Shown here: positions 35,133 to 46,197 of the stretch, piece by piece | Layout of the letters: each line of letters begins with the position of its first letter | How positions within the stretch are numbered: the first letter of the stretch is position 1 | Assembly: GCA_946811695.1 (NCBI GenBank) | Contig: OX328123.1 | Coordinates: 9,619,698-9,683,697, forward strand | Length of the DNA stretch: 64,000 nucleotides | Direction: 5' to 3' | Origin: Gonocerus acuteangulatus | Lineage: Eukaryota; Arthropoda; Insecta; Hemiptera; Coreidae | Made by a program: the position numbers and the translations under genes | The notes under the pieces: model-generated | What the model saw: the letters and a program-made list of their open reading frames with translations, nothing else | What the model was told of the DNA's origin: nothing | Databases searched by the model: none

Positions 35133-35710
35133 AACGGGGATCAGTTTCGTTGTCTACTAGGTAGGATCGATAAAGATTTGAAGAAATTTTTCAAAAATTC
35201 AGTCATGAGTCCAACCTCAATAGCTACTTTCCTTCGTAGGAAAGTGCTGAAAAACCTTTCTTAGCGAGTGTTTACATTCTAAACGGATTGCCCGTGCAAA
35301 ATTTCAAATTATTGTGTCAAGTGGTTCGGGATCTTATTACCTCGGATGGAGCATCACCAGGGCGCAAACTCTATGAGGGACAAAATCACAGTTTATTTAT
35401 AGTAATTCAAGGACTGCCATCATAGTGGCAATTAACCTCAATTAAAAATAATACTATGAAATAGATAATGTACGGTAACAGCTCTTCTTTATCGTACTAG
35501 CAACGCAGGCTGCCTAGGCTTGCCTGCTCTAACCAACTAAAACTTTAAACCCCTCTAAAAATACTTAAAAATTCGAATATCAAAAAATCCTTTCTTAGCG
35601 AGTGTCTACGTTCTATAGGGAGTGTCCATGCCAAATTTCAATTTTTCTGTCCAGTTGTTTGGGCTGGGGGATGATAGATGTGTGAGTGAGTGGTATTTGA
35701 CAAATATATA

Positions 35711-35713
<3 letters not shown>
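33243..35713 (-). mobile_element. Helitron-1, complete but split by HINE-B
   Basis: It starts CTAGCTGAATACCCGTGCTT-CACCACGG (the 3' hairpin, inverted) and ends GTGGTATTTGACAAATATAT. HINE-B occupies 33692-35252. The flanking halves join in an A-run: AATATAAAAAAA on the left and ACCTTTCTTAGCGAGTGTTT on the right, contiguous in the copies at 61917-61950 and 130-160. Confidence 0.85.
33692..35252 (-). mobile_element. HINE-B, complete copy inside Helitron-1
   Basis: In reverse sense it begins AAGTCCGTCACGCAGGAGCT-GCATAACTAAGCACT (terminal hairpin GCAGGAGCTGC, subterminal AGCACT...) and ends CTTTCCTTCGTAGGAAAGTG-CT, the 5' hairpin. Inside, a unit of about 135-145 bp with C-runs, CGAGTTTCGTCGAAATATAC and TTTACAACACATATTTACCT repeats about five times, followed by (TA)n at 35073-35127. 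Confidence 0.88.
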
Positions 35714-35770
<57 letters not shown>

Positions 35771-36162
35771 AATGCACCGACATCGAGACCAGTAGAGTGA
35801 GGCATATATTTTGCGGTGAGACGATGCCTCCTGAACATGAGGAAAGGAATTCCTGCTTGTGCACACGAGAGACCTGGCGTGCTCCGGAAAGCTCCATTTA
35901 TGCCCCGAATTCCATTGAAATGTTCAGTGTTAATGAATTCAAGCAAAGGATGTTTGGCCGATCCGTGTACAATGCTACCGTAGTGAGTTCTGCACCGTAC
36001 TATCCCACAGGCAAGGTCCATTCCTTACCAGCTCTGTCAATAATCCCTTCCCAGATTTTGAACTCATTTAGTGAAGCACCGGGCGCCCTATGTCGGTTTG
36101 GAAACAAACATGTTTGAACGGCCGTGAATCGGGAGTCGTCGGATCAAGTCCAATGTAGGCGC
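35714..36162. other. (TA)n and an unassigned open region
   Basis: After (TA)n to 35766, both strands are open at 35797-36117 (106 codons plus strand) and 35638-36021 (127 codons minus strand). Neither gives a motif I recognise. The overlap of long frames on both strands may be chance, or a captured gene fragment on one of them. Confidence 0.3.
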
Positions 36163-37162
36163 CTCCGTTGAATGCTTGTGATTGTTTTCCACGTGACAGT
36201 CCGTGGATATCGGATCGGATTGGATCGAATGTACGTGCTACCTAAGAGGCGTGCTACACTGGACCCGTTCCGATCCGATCCAAAAGCCACCGACTGTCGG
36301 AAGATAAACTAACACATGCAGCTCAATGGAGGTGCCTTCAAAGGTCCCGACCCGTTCCAATCCGTTCCAATCCAACGGCCACTGATTCTTGGCCATTCAA
36401 ACTTGTTTGTTTCCATGCCGATTCAGTCCGACGAAGCAAAATGGCGCAAATCCACAGTTTGCGTTTCAAAAAGGTCTACAGGTTCTTAACCGATTTCAAT
36501 GCATTTTTTTTTAAATCAAAGGAAATAAAATTTAGAACAACTTTGCCGATTCACATTTTTGTTTTTACTTACCCTTGTTTATTAAATTGCGTGGAAAGAT
36601 GTTTATAACCATCTAACGTCCTATAACCTCCCAATGTTTATAACCTCCTAATGTTTATAATCTTCTAATGCTTATAACCTTCTAGTTACCTTTCTTATAA
36701 ATAATTTTAAAATATGAATACCAATAGTTCTCTTACCTCCAACATTCAACCTAATCAAAGGTTTCTTTGCTTATTAGATGGTATCACTCATTTTCACTTC
36801 ACAACGAGGTCATTACTGACAAGGTGTGACTAAATCAGATCGGGTCGAGACAAATGTAGGCACTCAAGTCGGCCGCCGTCGATCAAACGAAATCGGATCG
36901 GGTCGGATCCGATCGGGAGAAATACGGCTTCAATATAGGTGAAGCCTTAGTAGGCTTAAGTCCCCCCGTTGCAAATGTTTCTAGTGTAATCAAACGTCCA
37001 GTTCCAGCTGTCTAGATAAGTTTGTAAATAAATTGTGGGGTGGAAAATAAATTATCATTCTCAGATTTGACCCTGTAGTGTGATTAACGAAACGACAGTA
37101 AAGAATAATTTTTAATTTTTTTTTTCTTTTAAAGGGAAAAATACTTACTGTAAGGTACTTTT
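36163..37162. other. Unassigned; GATCGG-rich patches and a short tandem repeat
   Basis: Patches at 36205-36370 and 36835-36925 are rich in variants of GGATCGGATC and CCGTTCCAATCC and lie in inverted orientation to one another, which suggests the two ends of an unrecognised DNA transposon. At 36603-36690 a unit of about 19 bp (TTTATAACCTCCTAATG) repeats four times. No gene is supported. Confidence 0.35.
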
Positions 37163-37295
37163 AGCGCGGTTCCTCCCTCCCCCATAGGGAGGAACCGCGC
37201 TTATAAGGTTCATCTCATGACGCAATCCGGAAGTGCCGACTAGAAAATTTTGCGTTTCAGAACCCCTAGAGACCGAAAATTATGGTGGTTAAAAT

Positions 37296-37370
<75 letters not shown>

Positions 37371-38326
37371 TATATTTGTCTGTTCGCTCTCTAGGTCGAA
37401 GACGAATGGTCCGATTTTGATGAAATTTGGTACAAAAATCTTTCGTCTAATTTGAAAGGTCAAGTTCGTTATCCAGCAGAATCCGCCCACTGGAAGATGG
37501 CGTTTGGGGCGAAATTCGCGCAAACAAAATCGTAGCGCTTACGTTTTTGAGTTCATAAGCTTTTAAGTAGTCGTTTTATAGGCTTCTTGGGCTAGGAAAA
37601 CGAATGAAACCATTTTTAAGGCAATAGCTTTAACAGTTTTCGGGAAAATTGGGAAAATAGTTTTTGAATTCCGTTTTTGGTTTGGGTACTTAGAATCATG
37701 GGATTCAGTTGAACCATTTTCTGCATGTTCTACTTTCATTAAAACTAATATGTTGAAATTTTGGTTACGTTTGGAGTTAAGGAAGGGTTAGAATAAAATA
37801 TTTTATTAAAGACATAAAAACTTTTGGTAGCTTTGTATACTTTCCCTAATATCTCGAAAAAGGTTGAGAATCTTGGTAAACGGAAGAATACCATTAGAAA
37901 GCTTACCAAATGCTCTACAAAAAAGGTTGTGTTGAAAGTTTTGATTAGACGATGCCAATCGGAGAAATAAGTGCTTAAAACTTCAAAGTAATTGATTTCG
38001 CTTATTCGAACTGTTCTTTTTGTTTTTTTTTATTCCTTGTTATTTATAATTGGATAATGTATTTGATAATAAATCAGGTTAAGAAAAATAAGAAAAACAA
38101 TTTAATGTTAGAGATATGGATTTCCAAGATATAGCTTTTCAACTGCCTAGCGGAGTCCTTCCTAGGGAGGGTTGGCCGACCCATCCAGGTAAGATCGTAA
38201 ATCAAGACCTTTCTAGAAATGTGGACCCAAAATAATAACAGCTTCTATTTTAATCATTCTAAATGAGTCTAGGGATAAGACCGGAACCGCGCTAAGATGA
38301 TGCAGTTCCTGCGAGTCGGACTTTTT
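37163..38326 (+). mobile_element. HINE-A, cleanest complete copy
   Basis: The 5' end AGCGCGGTTCCTCCCTCCCC pairs with AGGGAGGAACCGCGCT to form a hairpin. (TA)n lies at 37301-37375. The 3' part contains GGAACCGCGCTAAG (the inverse of the 5' terminal 11 bp), then hairpin GCAGTTCCTGC, then GAGTCGGACTTTTT. A 5' terminal repeat whose partner is subterminal, followed by a stem-loop, with a microsatellite inside and insertion next to T, is the described layout of Helentron-associated elements (HINE/DINE-1 type). It has no ORF. Confidence 0.88.
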
Positions 38327-38855
38327 TAGAAAGTGACTTTAATCTTACCTTGTTAGCCCCGAATGAATTGTGACCCTATAAATCTCCGTTTACGTCACGC
38401 TTCCGTACAAGCTGTTTAGTTGGTGTTACAAACAATGGCTGCTGACGTCAGCAAGACAATGCTATAATAACTATCGGGCTTAGTTTAAGATGTTTATGGA
38501 TGATTTAAAGTTTTATTGTCTGCTGGAAATGATTGCGTTGTCCGTGTCTTGTACACAGATGGCTCGTCTTGTCCATCTTAATGTATTCCAATACCTTAAC
38601 GTATTCCAATACCTTAACGCTTTATATTCAGATTGGCCTATCGGATATTCCTCCATCTATTGTCTCTTGAAGCCGAATGCTACGTCAAAGTGTTTTATGA
38701 ACTTTAACCTATAAAATTATTGTATCAGGATTGAATTGTGCAGTCCATCCAAGTAGAAAGGATAACCAATAGAAATACTGTACAGCCCAATGAGGCCGGG
38801 AATATGCAGGTATGGGGAAGAGGAGTTTTTCTAGAAACGGATAAGTAGAGAACAC
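38327..38855. other. Possible unique sequence, no gene supported
   Basis: A 74-codon frame at 38490-38714 includes a short internal duplication (CTTAACGTATTCCAATAC). No recognised family. Confidence 0.35.
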
Positions 38856-38861
38856 ATGGGC

Positions 38862-39126
38862 GTATATAGAAAATAATTTCGGAGGGGGCTGGGAAAATTT
38901 CGGGGGGGGGCTGAGACCATTTCCGGTGTATGGAATTCTAACAATTTAGATCTTGGAAGAGTTTTAGCCAACTTAAACGCTATTACACCCAAAATAGAAT
39001 ATGTTTTATGAGCTAAATGATCTTATTTAATTTATTTTTAAGGGTTTTATGACATTTTTACCGACCAAATCAAAATTTCGGGGGGGGGGCTGCAGCCCCC
39101 TCAGCCCCCCCTTATATACGCCCATG
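38862..39126. mobile_element. Repeat Z, copy 1 (terminal inverted repeat element)
   Basis: The ends are CATGGGCGTATATA and TATATACGCCCATG. Flanks AGAGAACA and GGAGAACA match at 7 of 8, an apparent 8-bp TSD. The inside has AAATTTCGGGGGGGG and GGGGGCTGCAGCCCCC blocks near both ends. No transposase. Confidence 0.7.
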
Positions 39127-39570
39127 GGAGAACAAAACAATTGTTGGCGATTACCCTTTATATATAGGTATGCCTAAAAAGGTACACATACACCTAATTT
39201 TCAGGTATGACACTTACATTGGCAAACCAATATAAGTGTCAGTGCCGTGTTATTGAGTTTCTCGGAAGTTTTATTAATACGTATGAACCTTTGGTTGATT
39301 GTTGAACCTTTTGAAACAAATGATACAGTAATCAAAAGTGTTAATAACTTGAGAAGTGCTACTGCGAGTTGCCAACAATCTGTTGGTGAGCCTTTGGAGA
39401 GAACAAAGTGCATTTCGCATATTCGTATAATTATTCTTAATGAAAGCTTCTTGATCGATTCTTAAACATTGTGCTAATCTTTTGGTGAGAATTTTAACTT
39501 TAATTTTTTTTAATAATAGACAATCTTGATATGCCATCATCGCTTACTGATGCCATGATTCAATCTCCTT
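39127..39570. other. No gene seen
   Basis: Short overlapping frames on both strands at 39201-39540 have no recognised family. Confidence 0.4.
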
Positions 39571-39576
39571 GGATCT

Positions 39577-40722
39577 ACTAAAACGGACTGTGCAGTCCCT
39601 GCCTTGCAGGTTAACTGATCGTATGTGTGTATCGTGGACTATCCAGTCACTGCCAAGAGGTTTGACCTGAACGTTTATGGGCACCTTTATCGTGTGAAGC
39701 AAGACCCGTTCAGTCCAAACCTTGAAGCCGGACTGTGCAGTCTCTGCCATGAGGTTTGAACTGAACGTTTATGGGCATCTTTATCGTGTGTATGCAAGAC
39801 CCGTTCAGTCCAAACCTTGAAGCCGGACTGTGCAGTCTCTGCCATGAGGTTTGAACTGAACGTTTATGGGCATCTTTATCGTGTGTATGCAAGACCCGTT
39901 CAGTCCAAACCTTGAAGCCGGACTGTGCAGTCTCTGCCATGAGGTTTGAACTGAACGTTTATGGGCATCTTTATCGTGTGTATGCAAGACCCGTTCAGTC
40001 CAAACCTTGAAGCCGGACTGTGCATTCACTGCCAAGTGGTTTGAACTGAACGTTTATGGGCATCTTTATCGTGTGTATGCAAGACCCGTTCAGTCCAAAC
40101 CTTGAAGCCGGACTGTGCAGTCTCTGCCATGAGGTTTGAACTGAACGTTTATGGGCATCTTTATCGTGTGTATGCAAGACCCGTTCAGTCCAAACCTTGA
40201 AGCCGGACTGTGCATTCACTGCCAAGTGGTTTGAACTGAACGTTTATGGGCATCTTTATCGTGTGTATGCAAGACCCGTTCAGTCCAAACCTTGAAGCCG
40301 GACTGTGCATTTGCTGCCAAGAGGTTTGAACTGAACGTTTATGGGCATCTTTATCGTGTGTATGCAAGACCCGTTCAGTCCAAACCTTGAAGCCGGACTG
40401 TGCATTTGCTGCCAAGAGGTTTGAACTGAACGTTTATGGGCATCTTTATCGTGTGTATGCAAGACCCGTTCAGTCCAAACCTTGAAGCCGGACTGTGCAT
40501 TTGCTGCCAAGAGGTTTGAACTGAACGTTTATGGGCATCTTTAACGTGTGTATGCAAGACCCGTTCAGTCCAAACCTTGAAGCCGGACTGTGCAGTCTCT
40601 GCCATGAGGTTTGAACTGAACGTTTATGGGCATCTTTATCGTGTGTATGCAAGACCCGTTCAGTCCAAACCTTGAAGCCGGACTGTGCATTCGCTGCCAA
40701 GTGGTTTGAACAGAACGTTTAT
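39577..40722. repeat. 95-bp tandem repeat, about 12 copies
   Basis: The unit GGTTTGAACTGAACGTTTAT-GGGCATCTTTATCGTGTGTA-TGCAAGACCCGTTCAGTCCA-AACCTTGAAGCCGGACTGTG repeats every 95 bp. Three forms of the last block exist (CAGTCTCTGCCATGAG, CATTCACTGCCAAGTG, CATTTGCTGCCAAGAG), in runs. The first two copies are more diverged. Identical 76-codon minus-strand frames recur with the period and are artefacts. Confidence 0.95.
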
Positions 40723-40723
40723 G

Positions 40724-41085
40724 GGCGCAGTCGTCACTGGCTTCGGTGAGAGTAGCGTGGGTGAGTGCGTTCGACGTAAGTACGTCATTATCAAGCCACT
40801 GTTAAGTTAGTACTGAATTTTGTCTTGTAATTTCAGATTATTCTGACAATTGTGTATTATGCCTTGTGTACTGTGTCTTCTATTGTTTACTCTGACATTA
40901 CAAACAAAATTCAGTACTACTTGAACAGTGGCATGGAAATGACATACTTAAGTTGAAAGCGCTCGCCCACAGTACTGTCACCCATGCCAGTGACGATGGT
41001 CTTCGCCAACAGGTATGACAACAGTATATTTACTGGCGGACCTAACCCCTTAGATTATTTAGATAATTTTAAGTAAAATTGTTTT
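40724..41085. repeat. Imperfect foldback related to the 43618-43796 element
   Basis: GTCGTCACTGGCTTCGGTGA ... TAGTACTGAATTTTGT (40728-40828) is the inverse of ACAAAATTCAGTACTACTTG ... CCAGTGACGATGG (40907-41003), around an 80-nt loop. The right flank AACAGTATATTTACTGGCGG-ACCTAACCCC is the inverse of 43618-43655. Confidence 0.75.
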
Positions 41086-41994
41086 CCTTTACATGGTGGT
41101 AAGTCGAATAATAACCTCGATAAATCTATGGTCTGTAAGTCGACCTGACGTACAATTTTTCACTGCCTCTTGAAGATTGACTTATCGATAGTTTGCTATA
41201 TCTCTAAAATGAGGATACTTACGTACTCGTTGCACCGATTTCGAGAACTGGCTCCCAGTTAGTGATTCGGATCAGGCAATATGGCGACAATTTCAATATG
41301 GTGACCAGTTATTCAGACCACTTATAACCTGTCATTTCACCAATAACCTGTCATTTCATGATCCGGATCAATGGGTGTGAGGCTAAACAGGAGCAGGTTC
41401 TCGAGATCGGTGCAACTAGTACATAAGTACCAAAATAAGTACCTATATAAACTTTGTATTTATAATTTACATAAGTGCAGTAATAATATAAGAGCGGATA
41501 TTACAAAGCCTAAACGCCCTACAAGCTGTGAACTAAGAATCCTGTATCATAAGATTTAGCGAGTGCCCCTTACAGGCGTGGGAGTAATGTAGATATGACA
41601 AGCCTGAGATAAACTCAGATGCAATTTATGAATGCATTATAATACACTTCTTGTAGTGCAGATCACTATCAGCAATCTGGGTAATAACCTTTGCTAGGAC
41701 TAACTTACACATGATGTTCTTATCTTACGCCATCATTTCAACACATCATACATCATTATGGTCTTCTTTTATGATTCCCTCAGCTTGTAGATAGGAATGG
41801 CTAGCCAATTCTCGGCGGAATCTGCTTTGGGGTTTTTATATGTCTCATTTCTAGCTAGGCTTATTAAAACCACTTTAGCTGAGTACATAGAGGCATCAAA
41901 GAGGGGTCGAGCTAACATTAATTCCCCCAAAAGATTTCATTTTCTAATATCCTTAGGTATGGTGTGAGTATGGTGAAACCACGTTTTCGAACAC
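41086..41994. other. No gene seen
   Basis: AT-rich sequence with CATTTCATGATCCGGATCA-like short repeats at 41330-41370. No supported features. Confidence 0.4.
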
Positions 41995-42615
41995 GAAAGC
42001 CGGGGAGGGGGGGGGGGGACTCTTGGCGCACTTTTGGTAAATGTGAAGACGAGGGTTCTAGGCACCGAGTATATTGAAATTTTGCAGTATATCGTATTTT
42101 GATGCACTAAACACGAAACCTTTTTTAAAAAAAAAACTCGCTCTCAACTAGGAAAGAAGTTATGAAGCACTAAAGTTCGCTGTTATGAAGGTTATAAAAG
42201 TTGGCATAAACAGCGTATTAATAAACATGCATATTAAGAAGAATGTCTAGGACGACTTATGGGCAGGCATGCTATGCGTTTCCGTTCGCTCGCTCAAGAA
42301 GATATCAAAACTCTAGTCAATCCAACTCGCCGTTATGGATAGAATTCCGATTATATGGAGGTTTTAAATAGTTTATCAACATTTCAAATGAGAGTTCTTT
42401 GTTTCACAATGTTACATGTCTGTATTTACAAATACGCTGTTTACGCCAACTTTAACCTCAATAACAGTGAACTTTATTGCCTAATAACTTCTTTCCTAGT
42501 TGAGAGCGAGTTTTTTTTTTTAAACGGACTCGTGTTTAGTGTATACAAATACGACATAGTGCAAAATTTCAAAATAATCGGTGCCTAGAACCCTCGTCTT
42601 CACATTTACCGCACT
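41995..42615. repeat. Foldback W, large inverted repeat
   Basis: 42020-42240 (GTGAAGACGAGGGTTCTAGG, CTCAACTAGGAAAGAAGTTA, CATAAACAGCGTATT) is the inverse of 42420-42610. The spacer (42250-42410) contains ATGCTATGCGTTTCCGTTCG and CAAGAAGATATCAAAACTCTAG, which recur as a palindrome at 54140-54330. The class is unknown. Confidence 0.75.
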
Positions 42616-43027
42616 TTTTTTTTAATTATTTAAAAACCGTTGATTTTGGGTTGAAAAAACTTCAAATAGGGAGTTAAGAAATTAAATTCTGCTTCAAATG
42701 AACTGGACAAAGTCGGAATTCAGCCAGGTAAAAGTGCCGCAATCGGTAGCCAAAAATAACAATATTTTCCAATTTTGCGAAAAACTGTGAGCCTAATTTT
42801 AACGAGTTACTGCTTGGATTCATCAATTCTTTAGATACACCCTCCTCACTAAAAGTTAAAGAGCATCAATAGCTGATTCCAAAAAGCACAAAAAATTTGA
42901 CCAATATTACAATTTTTACCTATGGATATTAAAAAAAAAAAATCTTGTGGGGGAATTAATGTTAGCTCAAACCCCTCTATTAATTGGGTCTTACGCTACT
43001 TTTAAGATCTAATTGTTGTCAAACATG

Positions 43028-43304
43028 GGCGTATATAAGGGGGGGGCTGCAGCCCCCCCCCCCCTCCCGAAATTTTGATTTGATGGTAAAAACTTGTCGT
43101 AAAACCCTTAAAAATAAATTAAATAAGATCACTTAGTTCATAAAAAATATTTTATTTTACGCGTCATAGCGTTTTAGTTGCCTAAAATTATTCCAAGCTC
43201 TAAATTTTTAGAATTCCATACCCCGGAAATGGTCTCAGCACCCCCCCCCCCCCCCCGAAATTTTCCCCGCCCCTCCCGAAATTATTTTCTATATACGCCC
43301 ATGG
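43028..43304. mobile_element. Repeat Z, copy 2
   Basis: The ends CATGGGCGTATATAAGGGGG and ATATACGCCCATG are flanked by GTCAAA on both sides. The middle is AT-rich (AATAAATTAAATAAGATC) between C- and G-rich ends with AAATTTTCCCCGCCCCTCCC. The orientation is opposite to copy 1. Confidence 0.75.
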
Positions 43305-43990
43305 TCAAAAGTAGAATAGAGACAAGTTTTGACCTTTGAGTTTTGAATGTCAAACAGATTTTAACGCCAAACTAAAGGTATCCTTATTACTCCATTGTAT
43401 TTTTGAAGGTTCGCTCTTGGAAATACTCTAACCGATATTTTGCTGATAAAATAAAAATTAAAAGGGGGTTAAAGACACACAAACTCCCGTTCAAAAAAGC
43501 AAAACTAACAATATCGAAGTTGTAAGCACTTATTTCTCCGATTGACATCACCCCATCGAAAATTACTTCAGAACCTTTTTCGTCGAGTAAGTTGGAGTAG
43601 TTAAGTAAGATTTTACCTAAGGGGTTAGGTCCGCCAGTAAATATACTGTTGTCATACCTGTCGGTGGAGACCGTCGTCACTGGCATCTGTGCGAGTACTG
43701 TGGGCGAGCGCTTTCGACGTAAATACGTCATTAGCGCTCGCCCACAGTACTCGCACAGATGCCAGTGACGACGGTCTCCACCGACAGGTATGACAATAAG
43801 ATTTTACCATTCACTTACCACGGTTGCCCAACCAAAAGCAACCAAACTCAATCAGAATTTTAATATCTTAGATTGGATGAATGTTAAACGTCTTCAACAT
43901 GTTTCCACTGAATATTTTAATCCATGCGAGAAGAGATAGATGTGTGTATTTTTGAGTGTTAATTCTCATAAATTAACTACGAATTTGATA
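43305..43990 (-). mobile_element. HINE-A, degenerate fragment split by a palindrome
   Basis: GTAAGCACTTATTTCTCCGA-TTGACATCACCCC and ACTTCAGAACC match the HINE-A body in reverse. After the insert the similarity continues weakly (GATGAATGTTAAACGTCTTC, CCACTGAAT), as at 60445-60490. Neither end is present. Confidence 0.55.
43618..43796. mobile_element. Small palindromic element with 12-bp TSD
   Basis: It is flanked by two copies of TAAGATTTTACC (43606-43617 and 43797-43808). Most of it is a near-perfect palindrome: TGTCATACCTGTCGGTGGAG ... GAGCGCTTTCGACGTAAATA followed by the inverse arm from 43731. The left end adds TAAGGGGTTAGGTCCGCCAG. It could fold into a stem of about 60 bp. Confidence 0.75.
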
Positions 43991-44079
43991 CTGTTAACTG
44001 TTCTTGACGTATTCCTGTCTGTACAAATTTATATGAAATAAATTTAACAGTTTCACACGAGATAGAAGATTTATCTTTT

Positions 44080-44690
44080 TTTTTTATTCTTTTTTTTTTT
44101 ATTTATTTGTTTAATGTTTCGTCAACCACTATGGGGTCATTAAACACAAGATTATAGATGTTTATTTGTTTAATTGATTCTATTGGCGTTCCGCGAAATT
44201 AACCAGAAAGAGTGGGGGAATGGAATTATAATTTTATTTGAAGGTTATTATTTCGGATGATTTTAATTTTAATGTTTCCTTGTTTACGATATTTTTGAGG
44301 TGATTTAAATATTTAGATTATGATATTTGTTATAGTGTCACATATTTGATTATGTATTTATATTTAATTTATATTTTTAGATATTATTTATTAGTTCACT
44401 TGATGTTAAAAATTCGAATAGCTTATTGATCTGTTTGTGATGATCCGCTAATATTTCATCAATTCTATCAGATAGCTGGGCTTCTCTTCTGTGTTTCTCA
44501 TAGATTTTACAATTAATCAACAGGTGGTGAACGGTGATGATTTGGTTACATTTTTCACAAATTGGAGGGGCGCCTCGGGACATTAGATATGAGTGGGATA
44601 ATCTTGTATGGCCGATCCTAAGGCGAGTCAGGATGCGTTCTTCTTTTTTAATTGGCCGAATTGATGTTTGCCAAGAAGATTTATCTGACT
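44080..44690 (-). pseudogene. LINE 3' end with zf-RVT tail
   Basis: The minus strand reads ILTRLRIGHTRLSHSYLMSR then GAPPICEKCNQIITVHHLLI-NCKIYEKHRREAQL. The Cys-x2-Cys...His-x4-Cys zinc pattern is intact. The frame is open at 44377-44583 and extends upstream to about 44690. The left end is T-rich (44078-44101), fitting a 3' A tail. It is related to 17542-17916 and 31682-31885. Confidence 0.78.
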
Positions 44691-44762
44691 GTAAATGTTC
44701 AGTTACATTCTAGCACAAAATGTTCTGCAACAAACCTCTGCAGAAAATAGTAATAGATTTCT

Positions 44763-44863
44763 CGTATCAAGACCTACCTGTGTGCCAAGATTGGTCAAAA
44801 TCGGTCAAACAGTGTAAAGTTGTATATGGAACAAACAAACTAAAAACAGACAGGCACGTGATT

Positions 44864-44917
<54 letters not shown>
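44763..44917 (-). mobile_element. Helitron-2, 5' end fragment
   Basis: CGTATCAAGACCTACCTGTG-TGCCAAGATTGGTCAAAATC, CAGACAGGCACGTGATTTAT and (TA)n match the reverse of the Helitron-2 5' end at 8785-8940. Confidence 0.65.
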
Positions 44918-44969
44918 TGGTACTATGTATAAATCGTACCTCTATGGAGGTCGTCCTGTGAACAAGTTG

Positions 44970-45008
<39 letters not shown>

Positions 45009-45840
45009 GGCGCATCTACATCTAGGTCATTAGCGCCGAAGTTGGTATTGCTTCCTACTTGTATGTAAATACTCTCTTCTGCTCATATTGTTAATTTATA
45101 TGTATCTATATTTGTATATATTTAATTTATTCCTTGTATAACTTTATATGTTTATTGTGTTTTTAAATTTGATTTATCCCTTTCCGTGGGCCTCAACCTC
45201 GTTTAAAAGTCCTTGTTGACAGCCCCCTACAAGGTGAAGATTGCGTGAAGTTCCATACCTTACCCTTCCTGCTCCTTTAAGCTTTTGAAATGTAAATATT
45301 GATTTTTTCTAAATTATGTTATGTCTATGTGAAACAGGTACCAGACACCCATGCCCTTATTTTTAATCTCTAATTGTGTGTGATAATAATTTTTTTGTTT
45401 TGGAATCTGGGTGATTCCAAGGGGGGCGGTATGTTTGGTACTATGTATAAATCGTACCTCTATGGAGGGAAGCTCCATGGAGGAACTAGAGTCCAACCGG
45501 ATGCGATTCGGTTGGCAGTGTATTCAGTGCATACAGTAAGACTCCATGAGGGAGCATTGTGTATTCATAGCGTGACTAGTAAGACTCCATGTGGGAGCAT
45601 AGTGTATTACAGTAAGACTCCATGAGGGAGAATAGTGTGACCAGACTCCATTAAGTCAAGTGTGTGTCCATAAGACTCAGGCGAGCAGAAGCCCTGCAGC
45701 AGGAAATATCAATATACAAGAAGACCAGTGAGGTCCAAGTGAAGCTCCATACGAAGTGAGTACAAAACTAGATTACATAGTACCAGATTACCGCTACTGC
45801 CATCCGGTGAACAAACAAAAATTACAGTCCACTCATTAGA
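44905..45840 (+). other. Possible remnant of a small LTR retroelement
   Basis: TATGTTTGGTACTATGTATA-AATCGTACCTCTATGGAGG occurs at 44911 and again at 45430 as a direct repeat of about 40 bp. The second copy directly follows AAGGGGGGCGG, which resembles a polypurine tract next to a 3' LTR starting TG. Inside the presumed LTR, GTAAGACTCCATGAGGGAGC repeats three times (45535-45630). No gag or pol sequence is seen. Confidence 0.35.
44975..45038 (-). mobile_element. SINE-2, heavily 5'-truncated, 11-bp TSD
   Basis: It is flanked by two copies of AAGTTGGTATT (44964-44974 and 45039-45049). It consists only of a T run of about 32 and the last 32 bp of SINE-2 in reverse (ACGGCGCATCTACATCTAGG-TCATTAGCGCCG). 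Confidence 0.85.
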
Positions 45841-45846
45841 GGAACA

Positions 45847-45849
<3 letters not shown>

Positions 45850-45925
<76 letters not shown>
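45850..45925. repeat. (TA)n microsatellite
   Basis: A long TA run directly left of an inverted repeat. Other sizeable runs in the window not tied to another entry lie at 26050-26120, 26173-26218 and 35706-35766. Confidence 0.95.
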
Positions 45926-45927
<2 letters not shown>

Positions 45928-45929
45928 TT

Positions 45930-46049
45930 TGAATAGGCGGAAGGTCATGCATATATAAATCTCGTTAACTTCACTTTATGTGCTTTATTTTATGCTTACT
46001 TGAGCATAAAATAAAGCATATAAAATGAAGTTGACGAGTTTTATATATG
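45930..46049. repeat. Near-perfect palindrome with Penelope-type end
   Basis: ATAGGCGGAAGGTCATGCAT-ATATAAATCTCGTTAACTTC ... GCTTTATTTTATGCT is followed, after a few bases, by its inverse ending GCATGACCTTCCGCCTAT. The end AGGCGGAAGGTCA is shared with 10065 and 10295. No hammerhead core is visible here. Confidence 0.75.
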
Positions 46050-46197
46050 CATGACCTTCCGCCTATTTAAATAATATATTGAAGAAAAAAGGGTCACAAT
46101 TTTATAATATGAAAATAATAATGTTAAAGTATTTTTTTCGTAAAATCCAATTTCCCATTTCAAAGCCGATTTCCCATCTTCAGAAACATTCAAATCC

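Noticed and set aside
35638..36117. Possible host gene exon on either strand
   Set aside because: Both strands are open over the same stretch, no motif is recognised, and the minus frame begins inside a TA run; kept only as unassigned.
39544..40700. Series of identical 76-codon minus-strand frames
   Set aside because: They recur with the 95-bp array and each crosses the unit boundary the same way; no independent evidence of coding.
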